Assembly: GCF_033439725.1 (NCBI RefSeq)
Contig: NW_026944386.1
Coordinates: 4,030,001 to 4,094,000 of the forward strand
Length of the DNA stretch: 64,000 nucleotides
Source: Neurospora tetraspora
Taxonomy: Eukaryota; Ascomycota; Sordariomycetes; Sordariales; Sordariaceae
Direction: 5' to 3'
The translations under genes and the position numbers were made by a program. Every line of letters begins with the position of its first letter. Position 1 is the stretch's first letter. Below are positions 44,871 to 55,849 of this stretch, piece by piece. The notes under the pieces are model-generated. The model had not been told where the DNA came from. It did no database searches and saw only the letters and a program-made list of their open reading frames with translations.

Positions 44871-46014
44871 ATGTCTGGCACCGATTACAAGTTCGAAGGC
44901 TGGCTCGGCTTTGACAAGAGCTCTGCCCAAGGCAACATGGTGTGGGGCGAGTTCGAGCCCAAGCCCTGGGAGGAGACCGATATTGATATCAAGATCGAGT
45001 GCTGCGGCGTCTGCGGTTCCGACATTCACACCCTGAGGAGCGGTTGGGTATGTTTTTTTCCCCAAATCACAACAGTTATCAAGTTCTTGTACTAATAATA
45101 CCTCTTAGGGCCCTACCAACTACCCTTGCTGCGTCGGTCACGAGGTTGTCGGTACCGTCGTCCGTGCTGGTTCTCAGGTCGAGGGCGACATCAAGGTCGG
45201 CGACCGTGTTGGTGTCGGTGCTCAGAGTGACTCCTGCCGCAACCGTACCGCCAAGGAGTGCAAGATCTGCGCCGACGGCAAATACAACTACTGCCGCGTC
45301 CACTACGTTGGCACCTACAACGGTGTCTACCTCAACGGCGGCAAGTCTTATGGCGGTTACGCTACCTACCAGCGTGTCCCCTCTTTCTTCGCCGTCAAGA
45401 TTCCCGATGAGATCCCCTCTTCTCACGCCGCCCCCATGCTTTGCGGCGGTGTCACCACCTACGTTCCCCTCAAGTTCCACGGTGTCGGCCCTGGCAAGCG
45501 CGTCGGCATCATCGGTCTCGGTGGTCTAGGCCACTTCGGTGTCATGTGGGCCAAGGCCCTCGGCGCCGAGCAGGTCGTCGTCATCTCCCGCAGCTCCAGC
45601 AAGAAGGCGGATGCCATGGCCATGGGTGCTACCGGCTTCATCGCCACCGGTGAGGACCCCGACTGGCTCGCCAAGAACAGGTCCTCTCTGGACGTCGTTC
45701 TCTGCACCGCCTCCTCCGCCGATATGCCCTTCAACGAGTACCTCCTCCTCCTCGATCTCGATGGCACCTTCATCCAGGTTGGCGCCCCCGACGATGATCT
45801 CCCTCCCATCCAGCAGATGGCCCTTATCTTCAACCGCATCAAGCTCACCGGTTCCCTCATCGGCTCGCCCCAAGATATCCGGGAGATGTTCCAGCTCGTG
45901 GTCGAGAAGAACGTCCAGCCCTGGGTCAAGGAGATCCCCATGAAGGACGCCAACCAGGCCATTCTCGATTTGGAGGCTGGCAAGCCCAGGTACCGTTTTG
46001 TCCTCAAGAACTAG
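44871..46014 (+). CDS. Zinc-dependent NADP alcohol dehydrogenase (ADH6/cinnamyl alcohol dehydrogenase group)
   Basis: Two exons (44871-45047, 45109-46014) with a 61-nt intron give 360 residues. The catalytic zinc site is CGVCGSDIH (Cys48) with GHE at about 69-71. A structural zinc site of four cysteines lies in DSCRNRTAKECKICADGKYNYC (shown as spacing C-x7-C-x2-C-x7-C). The Rossmann motif is GLGGLGHFG, followed by SRSSSKK, whose Ser/Arg residues fit NADP preference. Members reduce aromatic and branched aldehydes to alcohols with NADPH in the cytosol. Strong codon bias (C-ending codons) and a good TATA box suggest high expression. Length is normal for the family and nothing looks broken. Confidence 0.94.
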
Positions 46015-47615
46015 ATTTCTTATGCCTTCAACGTTTATACCCATATGTAATAAAAAAACGCTTTTTAGTTCTTGGTCTACTATCTCTTTCCGATGATTTG
46101 GCATGTGATTGTGATCTTTGTAGTTGATATGCGGGAAGCGGCTGTCAGCCTCATCCCATGTTTCGTTCGGCTTGTCTAACATGCAGGTACGGTAACACCC
46201 GCGGCTGTTACACAACGGACCTGCATGTATAGGTAGCGGTAGAAATCCGCCATGTTTGTCAGGGACTGCAAAAAGAGCCACTGACAGTCAGAGCGAGGAT
46301 GCCTGATCCATAGCAGGGACTTTGACGTCCATCAACCTCTTCCTTAGTTACCATGATGTATGTAGTGTTTGCCTAGGAGGTTGCTTACGTCACTACCAGG
46401 GGCCTCCTTTTGGATTTCGGTTTTGCTATCGGATCTCGGAATTTTCAATGGTTTCGATCATCAATCAGCCCCTGTCCCGGCTGTCCAGCGGAATCTCCCC
46501 GGCGATCACCCCTACCTTAATCCCCTGTCACTCCACCATCAGGAACAACTTCCACTACCCACTACCCACTGCCTACGATTAACTACTCCCTGTTATTCCG
46601 ATTGGTCAATCACTCACCGTCTTGTTTCAAAATCTCAGAATCGACATCCTCGTTTCTTTCTTCCTTCCTTTTCCCAGCTTCCGGATCCTATTGCCATGAA
46701 CCCATCCCACGCACGACCTCTGTCACCTCCCTCCCTAGCCTCCCAACTCCCTCCCACCTCCCTCCTACGACTTATCACAACTAACACAACTAACACAACT
46801 AACACACCTCTCATGCCTACACTTCCCCCTCCTCGTCACCAATTTCCCTCTTCCATTATTCCTCTCCAGCCAAGTGATCCATGCCTCACACCTACTTTTT
46901 TCTTTCTTTCACTCACTCTTGCAATAACAGCATTTCCACCTCTATTCCCCATGCGTACCTCTATAGTAGATCGCAAAATCCTCGTGCTGAGAATGCAATT
47001 ACCCAGAAGGGAGAAATTACGAACATTATTGCCATAAATCTCGACCTACAAGGGAATCAATAACAGATCGTATGTGCTACCAGCAATTTGGGAGGTTTCG
47101 TGGACGGTGGTGGAAATTTATTTGCTAGTGTCTTCCAGTCTCATAGAAAAAAGGAAGGTGCGTGTAGATTTGGGGATGGTGCGGGTTGTGCCTCCCTTGG
47201 ACGACAACGACGACAGGCTTTTGAGAGACATCACCAACCGACCGACTGATGTCAATCTTGATGAAAACACAAAGGCAAGTGCGAATCTCTAGGAGAGAAA
47301 GGATGCTGCGGATTTATTGTGTGCCAAGTTCGCTCTTTGAGGCAAGAGCTCCCGTCATGGAGTGCCCAAAGAGCGAGAACGGGTACCTTATATAGATGTC
47401 TCTGTCTGGCCGTTGAAAAAGTCGGATCTGGTCGAAACACATCAATCCCTGGGCATTCATCATCTCTTCCATTCACATAGCCAACACTCAGTAATTCTCC
47501 GGCATTAACACAACATTTACGCACCAAAATCAACCACATATTCTTGGGCACATAAACGCCCTCAATTTCCCCAGCCGTTCACATCAACACAGCCTGCTCC
47601 CGAGACTCACTCATC
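46015..47615. other. Gene-free stretch with a 9-bp microrepeat
   Basis: No supportable gene. A pyrimidine-rich plus strand gives long but low-quality frames. AACACAACT is repeated about three and a half times at 46775-46806. The ADH 3' untranslated region occupies the left end. Confidence 0.35.
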
Positions 47616-48058
47616 ATGTGCAAATACGAATACTGGTCGTGGGCATGCGGATACGCCGTCGCGCGGGACCTCGAAGACGATGATGGAAACCCACGTATCC
47701 TGGAAGAACGCTTTTGCCCGTATGCGATGCAGCAAAATAACATCAAGGAGCCAGCCCGAGGACTGTCCCAAAAAGATGCTCCCCAGCAAGCGTGTCACTT
47801 TCACGACATACCCACTGCTACCAGTGCGAACTTGGATCTCTCTTTCAACCATCCTGGATATGCGAGAAGTGCGGCCACATGAACCCGACAGACGCAGACC
47901 ACTGTAATCGACCTGTTGGAACCGTCCTCCGTGTCGACATCAACCCACGTCCGGAGGAGGAAGTTGGGCACTCCGAGTCCCCGGAGGAGAACAGAGGATA
48001 CATTAACAACTGGGAGTCTGGAACATACGAGAAATGTGGTCAGAGAGTGGAATACTAG
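47616..48058 (+). pseudogene. Small Cys-rich zinc-finger-like gene, broken copy 1
   Basis: The ATG frame begins MCKYEYWSWACGYAVARD and reads to about codon 45 (ERFCPYAMQQ). The rest of the protein pattern continues in other frames: CPKKMLPSKRVTFTTYP in the second and THCYQCELGSLF, WICEKCGHMN and ADHC in the third. The last part has the W-x-C-x2-C-x3-N-x6-C spacing of RanBP2-type zinc fingers. I found no intron that joins these pieces, so two small insertions or deletions are the simplest reading. Many Sordariomycete genomes hold families of short proteins that start MC(K/E)Y and carry such Cys pairs; their function is unknown. A second, related copy lies 1.5 kb to the right. Confidence 0.5.
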
Positions 48059-49133
48059 GCAGTGGCTCGTCAACATGGTCGTGGGTGATCATTTGCGTGG
48101 GCGTCTTGTGAGAAATTGCCGGTGTCAGCAGGAGAACCTGAGTCGGAGAAGGGGATGTCTTGTTGCACCACCACCCGAAAATGTTTGATGGAAATATGGA
48201 AGATTGAGCATGGCTCATTTGGGGGCCGGGCCTGTCTTCTACTGTAGCTGGCAGGCGACTGCGGCTTCTTTGGAAGACCACGAGGCAATGAGAATGGACT
48301 ATAGGCCCTCCCAGGAATGGGGTTGGCGATTGCTGATTTATTTATTCATCGGTTGTTCTGTGTGCGCGCCATTATCTTCCTTTTCACGCTCGGTTATTGG
48401 ATTGTAGTTGTTTAGTAGGTTGCGGAACTCAAACTGGTTCGGAGGACGGTGTTGCCAAGTCGGTCATTCTTTTTTGTTGTTGTTGGGTGCTGGGATCATT
48501 CCTTTTCAAGTCGAAGCGCAGGTCGCAGGAGCAAACACCTCGCTGGTGAAGAAAAGGGTAGTAGAGATAGCTGCAGTTGCAAACATTCTTGTGCCCACCA
48601 TCCCCATCCAACCAGATTCAGCATTGCGGAGAGAACTACCCGAAAGACTAAAACGAAGGTGTCCAAATTCAACAGGCAAAGAATCGGTGTGTCAGTGCTA
48701 ACGGGCATTTCGGACAGAAATTGAAGAAAAAGAGGATACAGGCTGTTGGACCATCCAACACCGCTCAGCCAACGAGCAACTGACGCACAGCAAAGACAAT
48801 CGACTGCCGTGACGAATGTGCTTGCTGGAAGACTGCTGGGAGTTAAAGGCCGAGATTGTATAGATAGACCTGTTTGGTTCGGAGACCATGGTCTTGCTCC
48901 AGTTCACCATCGCTCAATGCCTTCATTTATCTGGCCAACAACCCTTTAATGCTGCTTTCTGACAACAAGACATGTTCCCATACCTACCAAGTAACGCCAG
49001 CAAATACTGACAGTTTACTACTCTTCAACAAGGCCTTTGTCGGCGCAACAACTCCATCAATCTCTTCAACCACCGAGCCACGAGTCATCCTTTCTTCCCC
49101 AGCAGTCCAGTCATTTCCAACCACGCTGTCATC
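48059..49133. other. Intergenic between the two Cys-rich copies
   Basis: No supportable gene. Confidence 0.3.
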
Positions 49134-49415
49134 ATGTGTGAATACACCTTATGGGTATGGAAATGCCACTTCAGCATCCAACGGCCCTTCGCTATGAGAA
49201 GAGATAATGGGGGACCAGATCGAGCTAGTATGCGAAGATTATCCCTCCGGCCGGGGCACCCCTTGGCCTTCCTTCGGGATGTCCCAACGCAACCTGCGTC
49301 AAGCGATACATCATCGACGACCACTGCCTCGAATGCAAGATCAGACTCCGGAGGCGTGACTGGTTGTGCTGTCTTTGCGGTAAAGTCAACAAAGCGGGAG
49401 GACGAGCAGTGCTAG
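49134..49415 (+). pseudogene. Small Cys-rich zinc-finger-like gene, broken copy 2
   Basis: It starts TCATCATGTGTGAATAC, nearly the same as the start of copy 1, and encodes MCEYTLWVWKC in frame. The Cys motifs continue in a different frame: DDHCLECK, then DWLCCLCGKVN, which line up with HCYQCE and WICEKCGHMN of copy 1. The frame change lies between about 49190 and 49270. I see no convincing intron, so it is probably a decayed gene. Function unknown. Confidence 0.42.
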
Positions 49416-50313
49416 CGCGGACGGCTTGTTTGCGAAGTCAACGTTTAACGCGGACCTTGCCCAGGGTATAGTCTAGTAGTTTCGAGGTACGATGATGTTA
49501 ACGCTCTATAGGTGCCTCAGAACGAGGACGAAATTTGTCCCGGTTTCAACGCGTGGACGGAGATTGAAGAGGAGTGTTTGCCGGCTATGACAGAGAAGTA
49601 TGTTGTTACCGAATGCGAATGTGTCAGGGCTATGCATAGGTGTCGAATTTGCTTGCCTTGACGAGCAAACGCTTCGGGAGGCAGCAGAGAGGCGGAGGAG
49701 ATCTTCCAGGTGAACTAAGTTGAGGAAGGGAAGCAAAAACTGCGGTGTCTTTATGGAATCTCTGAAGTATGAGGTGCTTCTCGAACAAGTGCCGTGGTTG
49801 CCGTTGCGGTGAAGGATGCAATAATGCAATCTCCAATTCACTAGTCGGAGACCGGACTGCTTTCGTTCGTTTTCGTGATGCCGTGCAGTAGGCCATCAAA
49901 GACATTTGTAAACAGCAGAAGAAAAGAAAACCCAACGGAAAATGTTAATACAACACTGCAATTATCCCAGACTATGGAAGCCAAGCATCCACGAAATGAG
50001 AATGGCAGCGCACAGACAGACGCGTCCCCTCAATGCAGCAAGTTGCAGTAAAGTTGCAGTTACATCCGCCGGCGCACCACGAGTTCATGCATCGTCTAAA
50101 CCTCATCGAGCACTCGAGTGGTAAGCTGACCTCGTCGCGATTGGCACACCACGCCCGCCGGGGCGGGAATCCTCCCGAACCTTGTGGTCTTGGAAGCGGA
50201 TAATGGGCGGGCTAGGCGGGCATCGGAGGGGGGCTGAATTCCGGAACCCGGGTTGGAGTTGAACTGGAGAACGGGAAAAGTTGGGACTGGGTTGAGGAGG
50301 AAGGCAGGATGGA
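49416..50313. other. Gene-free stretch before the flavin oxidase gene
   Basis: No supportable gene; the right end carries the oxidase promoter. Confidence 0.3.
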
Positions 50314-50319
50314 TATAAA
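50314..50319 (+). promoter_or_regulatory. TATA box of the BBE-like oxidase gene
   Basis: TATAAA lies 98 nt before the preferred start codon at 50412. An in-frame ATG at 50328 is only 9 nt past this box, probably upstream of the transcript start, which argues for 50412. Confidence 0.5.
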
Positions 50320-50411
50320 CCCAGAGCATGTCCCTCCTTCCCGGAAGATTGGAACCGAGACGGCACGCCCCTTCATTCTACCTCCCGTCCCTTCCTTCCC
50401 TTTCAGCCATC

Positions 50412-52429
50412 ATGATGTGGCAAACTTCCCTTAGGGCAACTGCCACCGTGCTTGCCCTCCTCACTTCTCAAGTGCTTGGGCAAAAAGACGTCCAGACAGA
50501 GACTCAAACGGCCCAGATCGTGTCGACCAAGGGAGTCATCCTCGACACCATCCTGGATTGGATCGACGCCGCGAGACTCGACCAGACCACCTACAACGGC
50601 CAGAAGTACGGATGCAAATGCTATCCTGGCCGTCCATGCTGGCCCTCTGCCAACAAGTGGAACAACCTGAACAGGACGGTCGACGGCACTCTTCGTGTCA
50701 ACGTCCCTGCGGGTGCTGTCTGCCACAACACCTTCGATGGACCCTTTGGCACCATCCAGACCTACGATGAGACGGCCTGCGCTGATGCCAAGGAGAACTT
50801 TGTCTCATACAACGAGCAGTGGACGTAAATTGCCCCATCCATATCCCATCCCCGACTTTATACCAACGAACACAACTGACAAAATCGACAGCGTCGAAAA
50901 ACCCGCCGACGGCCTCTGGACCTACTTCACCAACGACACCTGCCGTCCCACCTCCAACCCCTCCGACCCCTGCACCCTCGGCAGCTACGGCGTGTACGTG
51001 ATCATGGCCACCAAGGCCTCTCACATCCAAGCCGGCGTCAACTTCGCGCGCCAAAACAACCTGCGCCTGATCGTCCGCAACACGGGGCACGACTTCGTCG
51101 GCCGCTCCGTCGGCTACGGCTCGCTGATCATCAACACGCACAGCTTCCAATCCATCAAGTGGACCGACAAGTACACCGGTCCCGGCTCCTACCGTGGTCC
51201 GGCCGTGACCATGGGCGCCGGCGTGCAAGGCGGCACCATTCTCAAGTCGGGCCACGCTTTGAACCCGCCCATGGCCCTGGTAACAGGCGAATGCGCCACC
51301 GTCGGTCTCTCTGGCGGTTTCATCCAAGGCGGCGGCCACGGACCCTGGACCACTCTCAAGGGCCTGGCCGTCGACAACGTGCTCAACTTCGAGGTCATCA
51401 CCGCCTCGGGTCTGATCGTCAACGCCAATGAGTGGCAAAACCATGACCTCTTCTTCGCTTTGCGCGGAGGCGGCCCAGCTTCGTATGGTGTCATCCTCTC
51501 CACCACCGTCAAGACCTTCCCCGACTTGCCGGCCACGGGCGCCACGCTTTACTTGAACACCACGCACACGTCTGACAACGAGGTCATTTGGGCAGGGACA
51601 AAGATCTTCCACAAGTATGCGAATCACTTTGTTGACAACGGGCTGTACGTCTACTTTGAGATCTTCCCTTACCAGTTCCGCGTCCGCCCGTTCGTGGCTA
51701 TCGGCAAGACTCAGACTGAGCTGCAGGCCATCGTCAAGCCCATGCTCGATGAGTTTGCTGCTGCCGGTATTCCGCACGAGTTCGGTATCAAGGAGTTCCC
51801 CACTTTCTATGATCTCTACATCGACCTGTTCGAGGCCGAGCAAGCTGGTCAAACGGCGTTGACGGGCGGGTGGATGTTCAACCACGATGATGTGGCCAAC
51901 CGTAATGACGAGATCATCACGGCTATGAAGAACGTGGTCAGCCCGGCTGGCAGACCGGATCTTTTTGGTGGTATGGTTGGACATTTGTTTAACCCGGGTC
52001 ATAACGTGCCGGTTTCGACCTCGGCGGCGCACCCGGCGTGGAGGAACGCGACGGACTTTGTGATTGTTGTTCTTCCAAGCCCGGAGCACCCCAGCCTGGC
52101 GGTGAAGAACGATTTGCAGAATGTTTTGACGAATAATATGGATGAGGGGTTTAGGAATGTGTCGAGGAGTGGGGCTACTTATGTTAATGAGGTGAGTTCT
52201 CCTGGCTTCTGTGAATACGATGAGGGAGCTGGTTGACTAAGGATCGTGAACGCAGGCCGACCCCTTTCAACCTAATTGGCAGAGCCACTTCTGGGGCTCC
52301 AATTACCCCAGGCTCAAGCAGCTTCGCAAGAAGTGGGATCCCTTGGGTGTCTTCTATGCCGTGTCTACCCCCGGCACGGAGGACTGGGAGGAGATTGAGT
52401 TCAACACCAGGCTTTGCAAGAAGCTGTAG
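50412..52429 (+). CDS. Secreted FAD-linked oxidase, berberine-bridge-enzyme-like (VAO family)
   Basis: Three exons (50412-50824, 50892-52191, 52256-52429) with introns of 67 and 64 nt give 628 residues. Residues 1-24 form a signal peptide. The fungal N-terminal block CKCYPGRPCWPS is followed by the FAD-binding PCMH domain: VRNTGHDFVGRS carries the His that normally binds FAD covalently, and GGFIQGGGHGPW is the second glycine-rich loop. The C-terminal BBE motif spans the last intron, YVNEADPFQPNW then FWGSNYPRLKQLRKKWDP. Relatives include isoamyl alcohol oxidase-like enzymes that oxidise alcohols or sugars using oxygen, outside the cell. About six Asn-x-Ser/Thr sites fit secretion. The substrate cannot be told from sequence. 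It converges with the flavin monooxygenase gene, 233 nt away. Confidence 0.92.
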
Positions 52430-52662
52430 ACGTTGATAAGCCTTGTAATTATGGACTGATGTTGTCTATGTAATGACGTCAGTTAATATGTATATACGAT
52501 AACTGAACTTTTTGAACAAAGGTCGGCAAAGTTGCCGTGACCCAAACGCCGTGCATGCAACTCACTTGAGCTTTCCATCTCATCCCTTTCATGTACACCA
52601 AGCCCCTTTAACCGAGTATCATCCCCCAATCAACACTTTATCCAACCTTAAACTTGATCCCA

Positions 52663-54618
52663 TCAAACAACCTCCCCATCCCGCTTCACCACCACCACCT
52701 TCACGGTCTTCGTCTCGCCCTCCTCCTGTTGCTCCCCCTCCTTCATCCCATACTTATCAATCCACTCCCCCACCAACCCCCTATAATCCTCACTCCCATA
52801 CGAACTAACCAACTCCCTCCACACACTCCCCTTCCTCCTAACCTCCAACCCCATATCACCAACCAACCAATCCCAATACGGCAACTGATCAAAGTTCAAA
52901 TCCGGATACTGCCCGCCATGTCCCAACGGGCTCCGATGCTGACACCACCGCTGAAACAGCGCCGTATCCCGAAAAATCTTGACACAAGCCGGGTCGTACG
53001 CAAGGTTTTGCATCCCAGAACTAGGAGCACTAGGAGCGCAATTGGTGCAGTCCGACCGATGGGGGATGGCGCGCACGAGAGGCAAGGAGACTTTGTCGTG
53101 AAAGTAGGCTAGGGACCAGAGACATTGCAGCTCGATGCGTGGGATGTTGGTGATGTTGCTGTGCATGGAGAGGAAGACGAGGGAGTGGGTGCCGGAGACT
53201 GTCAGGCCGGGAGGGGCGATGCCGCGGTGGAGGCGCCAGGGGGTGTAGGTTGTTGATGATGGATTTGTGTTGGACTCGGGGGGATTGGGAAGACCAGAGG
53301 TGGGTGTGGGTGGTGAAAGAAGGAGCTGGGGAAAGCGCTTGGCTATTGATTCATCTGCTTTTTTGTTGTACTTGGCCCAGGCTGCTTTTTCTTCGTCAGA
53401 CAGCGAGTCAGTCGGTATGCCGAGAGCGAAGTGCAGTTCAGGCGGGAAGAAGTCGACGGGTGGTTTGGCGGAGTAGCCGGTTGCGCAGATGAGGGCGTCG
53501 ACGATCAGGGCACGGGCTCGTCCAGCGTCAGCGTCATCGGCGAAGTGGATCGTATGTGGACTGAGATGGGAGATGTCTTTTCGATGGACGGTCACCTGTC
53601 CACTGGTCACCAAGGTCTTGAAGTCCTGCTCGTAGTTGAGTGTTCCCGAGCTGGTTCCGTACCAAAAGGGACTATGTTCCGGTTCTAGCACACTGAACCG
53701 CTCGTCCTCCTTTCCTTCACGGTAACGACAGTCTTTGATGGTATCGGCGTGCATGGCCTTCCAAAAGCTGTTCGTCACGGCTTTGCCGACCTTGTTCGTG
53801 TGCAAGAAGTCGCGGATCCAACTGAGTTGTCTGCCGGAGTGGTCGGGTAGGATGCAAGGGGACATGAAGGTGGAAATCCGGCGAGTGACGAGCTTCTCGC
53901 GCCACGCTTTGAAGGGACCGATCTGGGTGTGGGAGGGAAAGACCCATGACGGGCCACGGCCGGACTTGCGGATGATCCAGTCGACTTTGTGGCCGGTCGT
54001 GGCGGCGAGGTAGACGGTGTCGTAGGCTGATTTGGACCCGCCGAGGACGGCGACACGGTTGATGTTGGGGTTTTGGAGGACGTCTTGGTAGACAGGGCCG
54101 AGGGTGGAGGAGTGAAGAAGAGGGGCGTCGAAGGTTTCGCTGCCTTTGAGGAATGGCATGTTAGGGACGCCGAGGATGCCGGTGGCCATGACGAGTTTCT
54201 TGGTCTCTAGTTCTAGTGTGGTTGTGGTGTTGGAGTCGCCTAGTTCTTGAACCTCTACCTTCCATCCATCATCACTTGTATGAGCCTGAACTCGAATAGC
54301 GCGGGTGTTGAATCGGATTCGCTTCATGAGGTCGAAGTGTTGGGCGTATGCGGTCAAGTAATCGTGCATCTCTTCACCAGTGATGTGATGTCCTGGGCGG
54401 CCGATGCCAACGTCTTTCATGGGGAAGTCACTGAAGTCCATTGTTGGGTACAAGTTGTTTGTTCGGAGGGTTGGATAGAGTCTCTCCTTGGACCAGACTC
54501 CTCCTACGGTCGAGTGACTATCGAGGATGACGATGTTGCTGTTCGGGTTGTGTTGAAGGAAAGTTTTGGCTGCGCAGAGGCCACTAGGACCGGCGCCGAT
54601 GATGAGGATGTCGATCAT
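52663..54618 (-). CDS. Flavin-containing monooxygenase-like enzyme
   Basis: A single intronless frame of 651 residues from the ATG at 54618. The FAD motif IIGAGPSG starts at residue 7, as usual. It is followed by VGGVWSKERLYP, the second dinucleotide-binding motif VAVLGGSKSAYD, and the ATG-type motif LICATGYSAKPP. The order fits class B flavoprotein monooxygenases (FMO/Baeyer-Villiger superfamily), which use NADPH and oxygen to oxygenate N, S or carbonyl carbons. The C-terminal 100 residues are less conserved, with a Lys/Glu/Val-rich end. An upstream in-frame ATG at 54657 would add 13 residues; I prefer 54618 because the FAD motif then sits near the N terminus. Substrate unknown. No membrane segment is evident. 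Confidence 0.88.
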   Translation of the reverse strand: MIDILIIGAGPSGLCAAKTFLQHNPNSNIVILDSHSTVGGVWSKERLYPTLRTNNLYPTMDFSDFPMKDVGIGRPGHHITGEEMHDYLTAYAQHFDLMKRIRFNTRAIRVQAHTSDDGWKVEVQELGDSNTTTTLELETKKLVMATGILGVPNMPFLKGSETFDAPLLHSSTLGPVYQDVLQNPNINRVAVLGGSKSAYDTVYLAATTGHKVDWIIRKSGRGPSWVFPSHTQIGPFKAWREKLVTRRISTFMSPCILPDHSGRQLSWIRDFLHTNKVGKAVTNSFWKAMHADTIKDCRYREGKEDERFSVLEPEHSPFWYGTSSGTLNYEQDFKTLVTSGQVTVHRKDISHLSPHTIHFADDADAGRARALIVDALICATGYSAKPPVDFFPPELHFALGIPTDSLSDEEKAAWAKYNKKADESIAKRFPQLLLSPPTPTSGLPNPPESNTNPSSTTYTPWRLHRGIAPPGLTVSGTHSLVFLSMHSNITNIPRIELQCLWSLAYFHDKVSLPLVRAIPHRSDCTNCAPSAPSSGMQNLAYDPACVKIFRDTALFQRWCQHRSPLGHGGQYPDLNFDQLPYWDWLVGDMGLEVRRKGSVWRELVSSYGSEDYRGLVGEWIDKYGMKEGEQQEEGETKTVKVVVVKRDGEVV

Positions 54619-55849
54619 AATGTTGACTGATCTGTTGTTAGTAGGTCTTGAGAACATAATAGTTTCTGAGACGAGGGCTACTGGGAGACTACCTTAAGTA
54701 GTCAGCCCCCATGGGATGTGATATATGATATCTGGCGCATCACTAGTCAAGTGCCGTCTTCGGTGTATAATGACCCCCTTCACACCTCACCCAATGCGTT
54801 GGCTGATACGGGCGGGCTGATTCCGCTAATGTCGGTGGCCCGGGATCCCGGGAAAGCAAACGACTGGACTCCTCGTTGACCGCAGTCGTGTCAATGAAGG
54901 GTGTGTGAACAAGGTTCATTCAGCTCTCCATTTTTTGCGTTCCCCCATTGGGTCAGTCGCTTTCCAGGCAGTCACTCGGTCTGTTTGGTAACGGTTCGGG
55001 ATCGTACCCAGATCCAGCACGTTGGGAAAGAAAGCTGGCACATCACATAAGCTGGTAACCAGTCAGCTCAGCTCCCAGCATCGTGGTGATGATATCCAAC
55101 CATCGTCGTACCACATGACACTGAGATCATGTTGTTGGCCGTCGATGATCATTCATTGTTTCGCTTTCGCTTGTACTGTATATGTTGTCGAAGTGTTTTC
55201 CTGCTGTTTTCCTGTTGGCCGATGTTTGTTACTCGTATGGGTATCACGACAGTCCGGGGACGTAGCCGATTAATTATCCCCTCCATACCATCTGTCCCAG
55301 CGATTTCTTGATTAATTCCGTGTCGGTCCTGCCGGATTATTGATGTTGAGACGATGCAATTCACAGTTTTGGACATGGTTTGACATGTTTAAACCCCTGG
55401 ATTCTTGTCAGAGTAACAGCCAGGTGGAGTTTTTCGGAGGCTCGGGCACGTTCTCATCAGCCAAACGGAGAACTTTGACGTCGAGACACCGAAGCTAACG
55501 GCGGGAGAAGCAAGGCCGGTGACTGCTCCAATCGGTTGAATATGCGAGAACGCCTTGTTGACGGATGCACGTGGGAGGACTGCATTGAGCACAGTGACGG
55601 ACGAGTCAAGAGAATCAGAACGGGCGAACGGGATGGACGTTGAGAAAAGGCGTTGAAAAAGTCGAGATGAAGATCAAGTTCGTTGCAAGAAGAAAGTTAT
55701 GGATGTCGGTCATTTTTGACGGATAAGAGGACGTTAGGGCGTATTCTTTGACTCGGAAATGGGCCTTCTGAAAGGTTCAGAACCCACATATCCCAGAATC
55801 ATAACTTTAACTTTCTGAACAGTTCAGAAGGTGGGACCCCCTAAAAATC
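54619..55849. other. Gene-free stretch before the second AT block
   Basis: No supportable gene. The left end is the monooxygenase promoter. From 55764 two TTCTGAA/TTCAGAA inverted-repeat units appear at the edge of the AT-rich block. Confidence 0.35.
55764..55831. repeat. Pair of TTCTGAA/TTCAGAA palindromes at the block border
   Basis: CTTCTGAAAGGTTCAGAA at 55765-55782 and TTTCTGAACAGTTCAGAAG at 55812-55830 are each near-perfect inverted repeats and are also inverted relative to one another. A further half site, CTGTTCAGA, follows at 55861. They could be the end of a DNA transposon; the other end was not found. Confidence 0.55.

Noticed and set aside
50698-52089. 463-codon minus-strand frame antisense to the BBE-like oxidase
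   Set aside because: Shadow caused by strong codon bias of the real gene.
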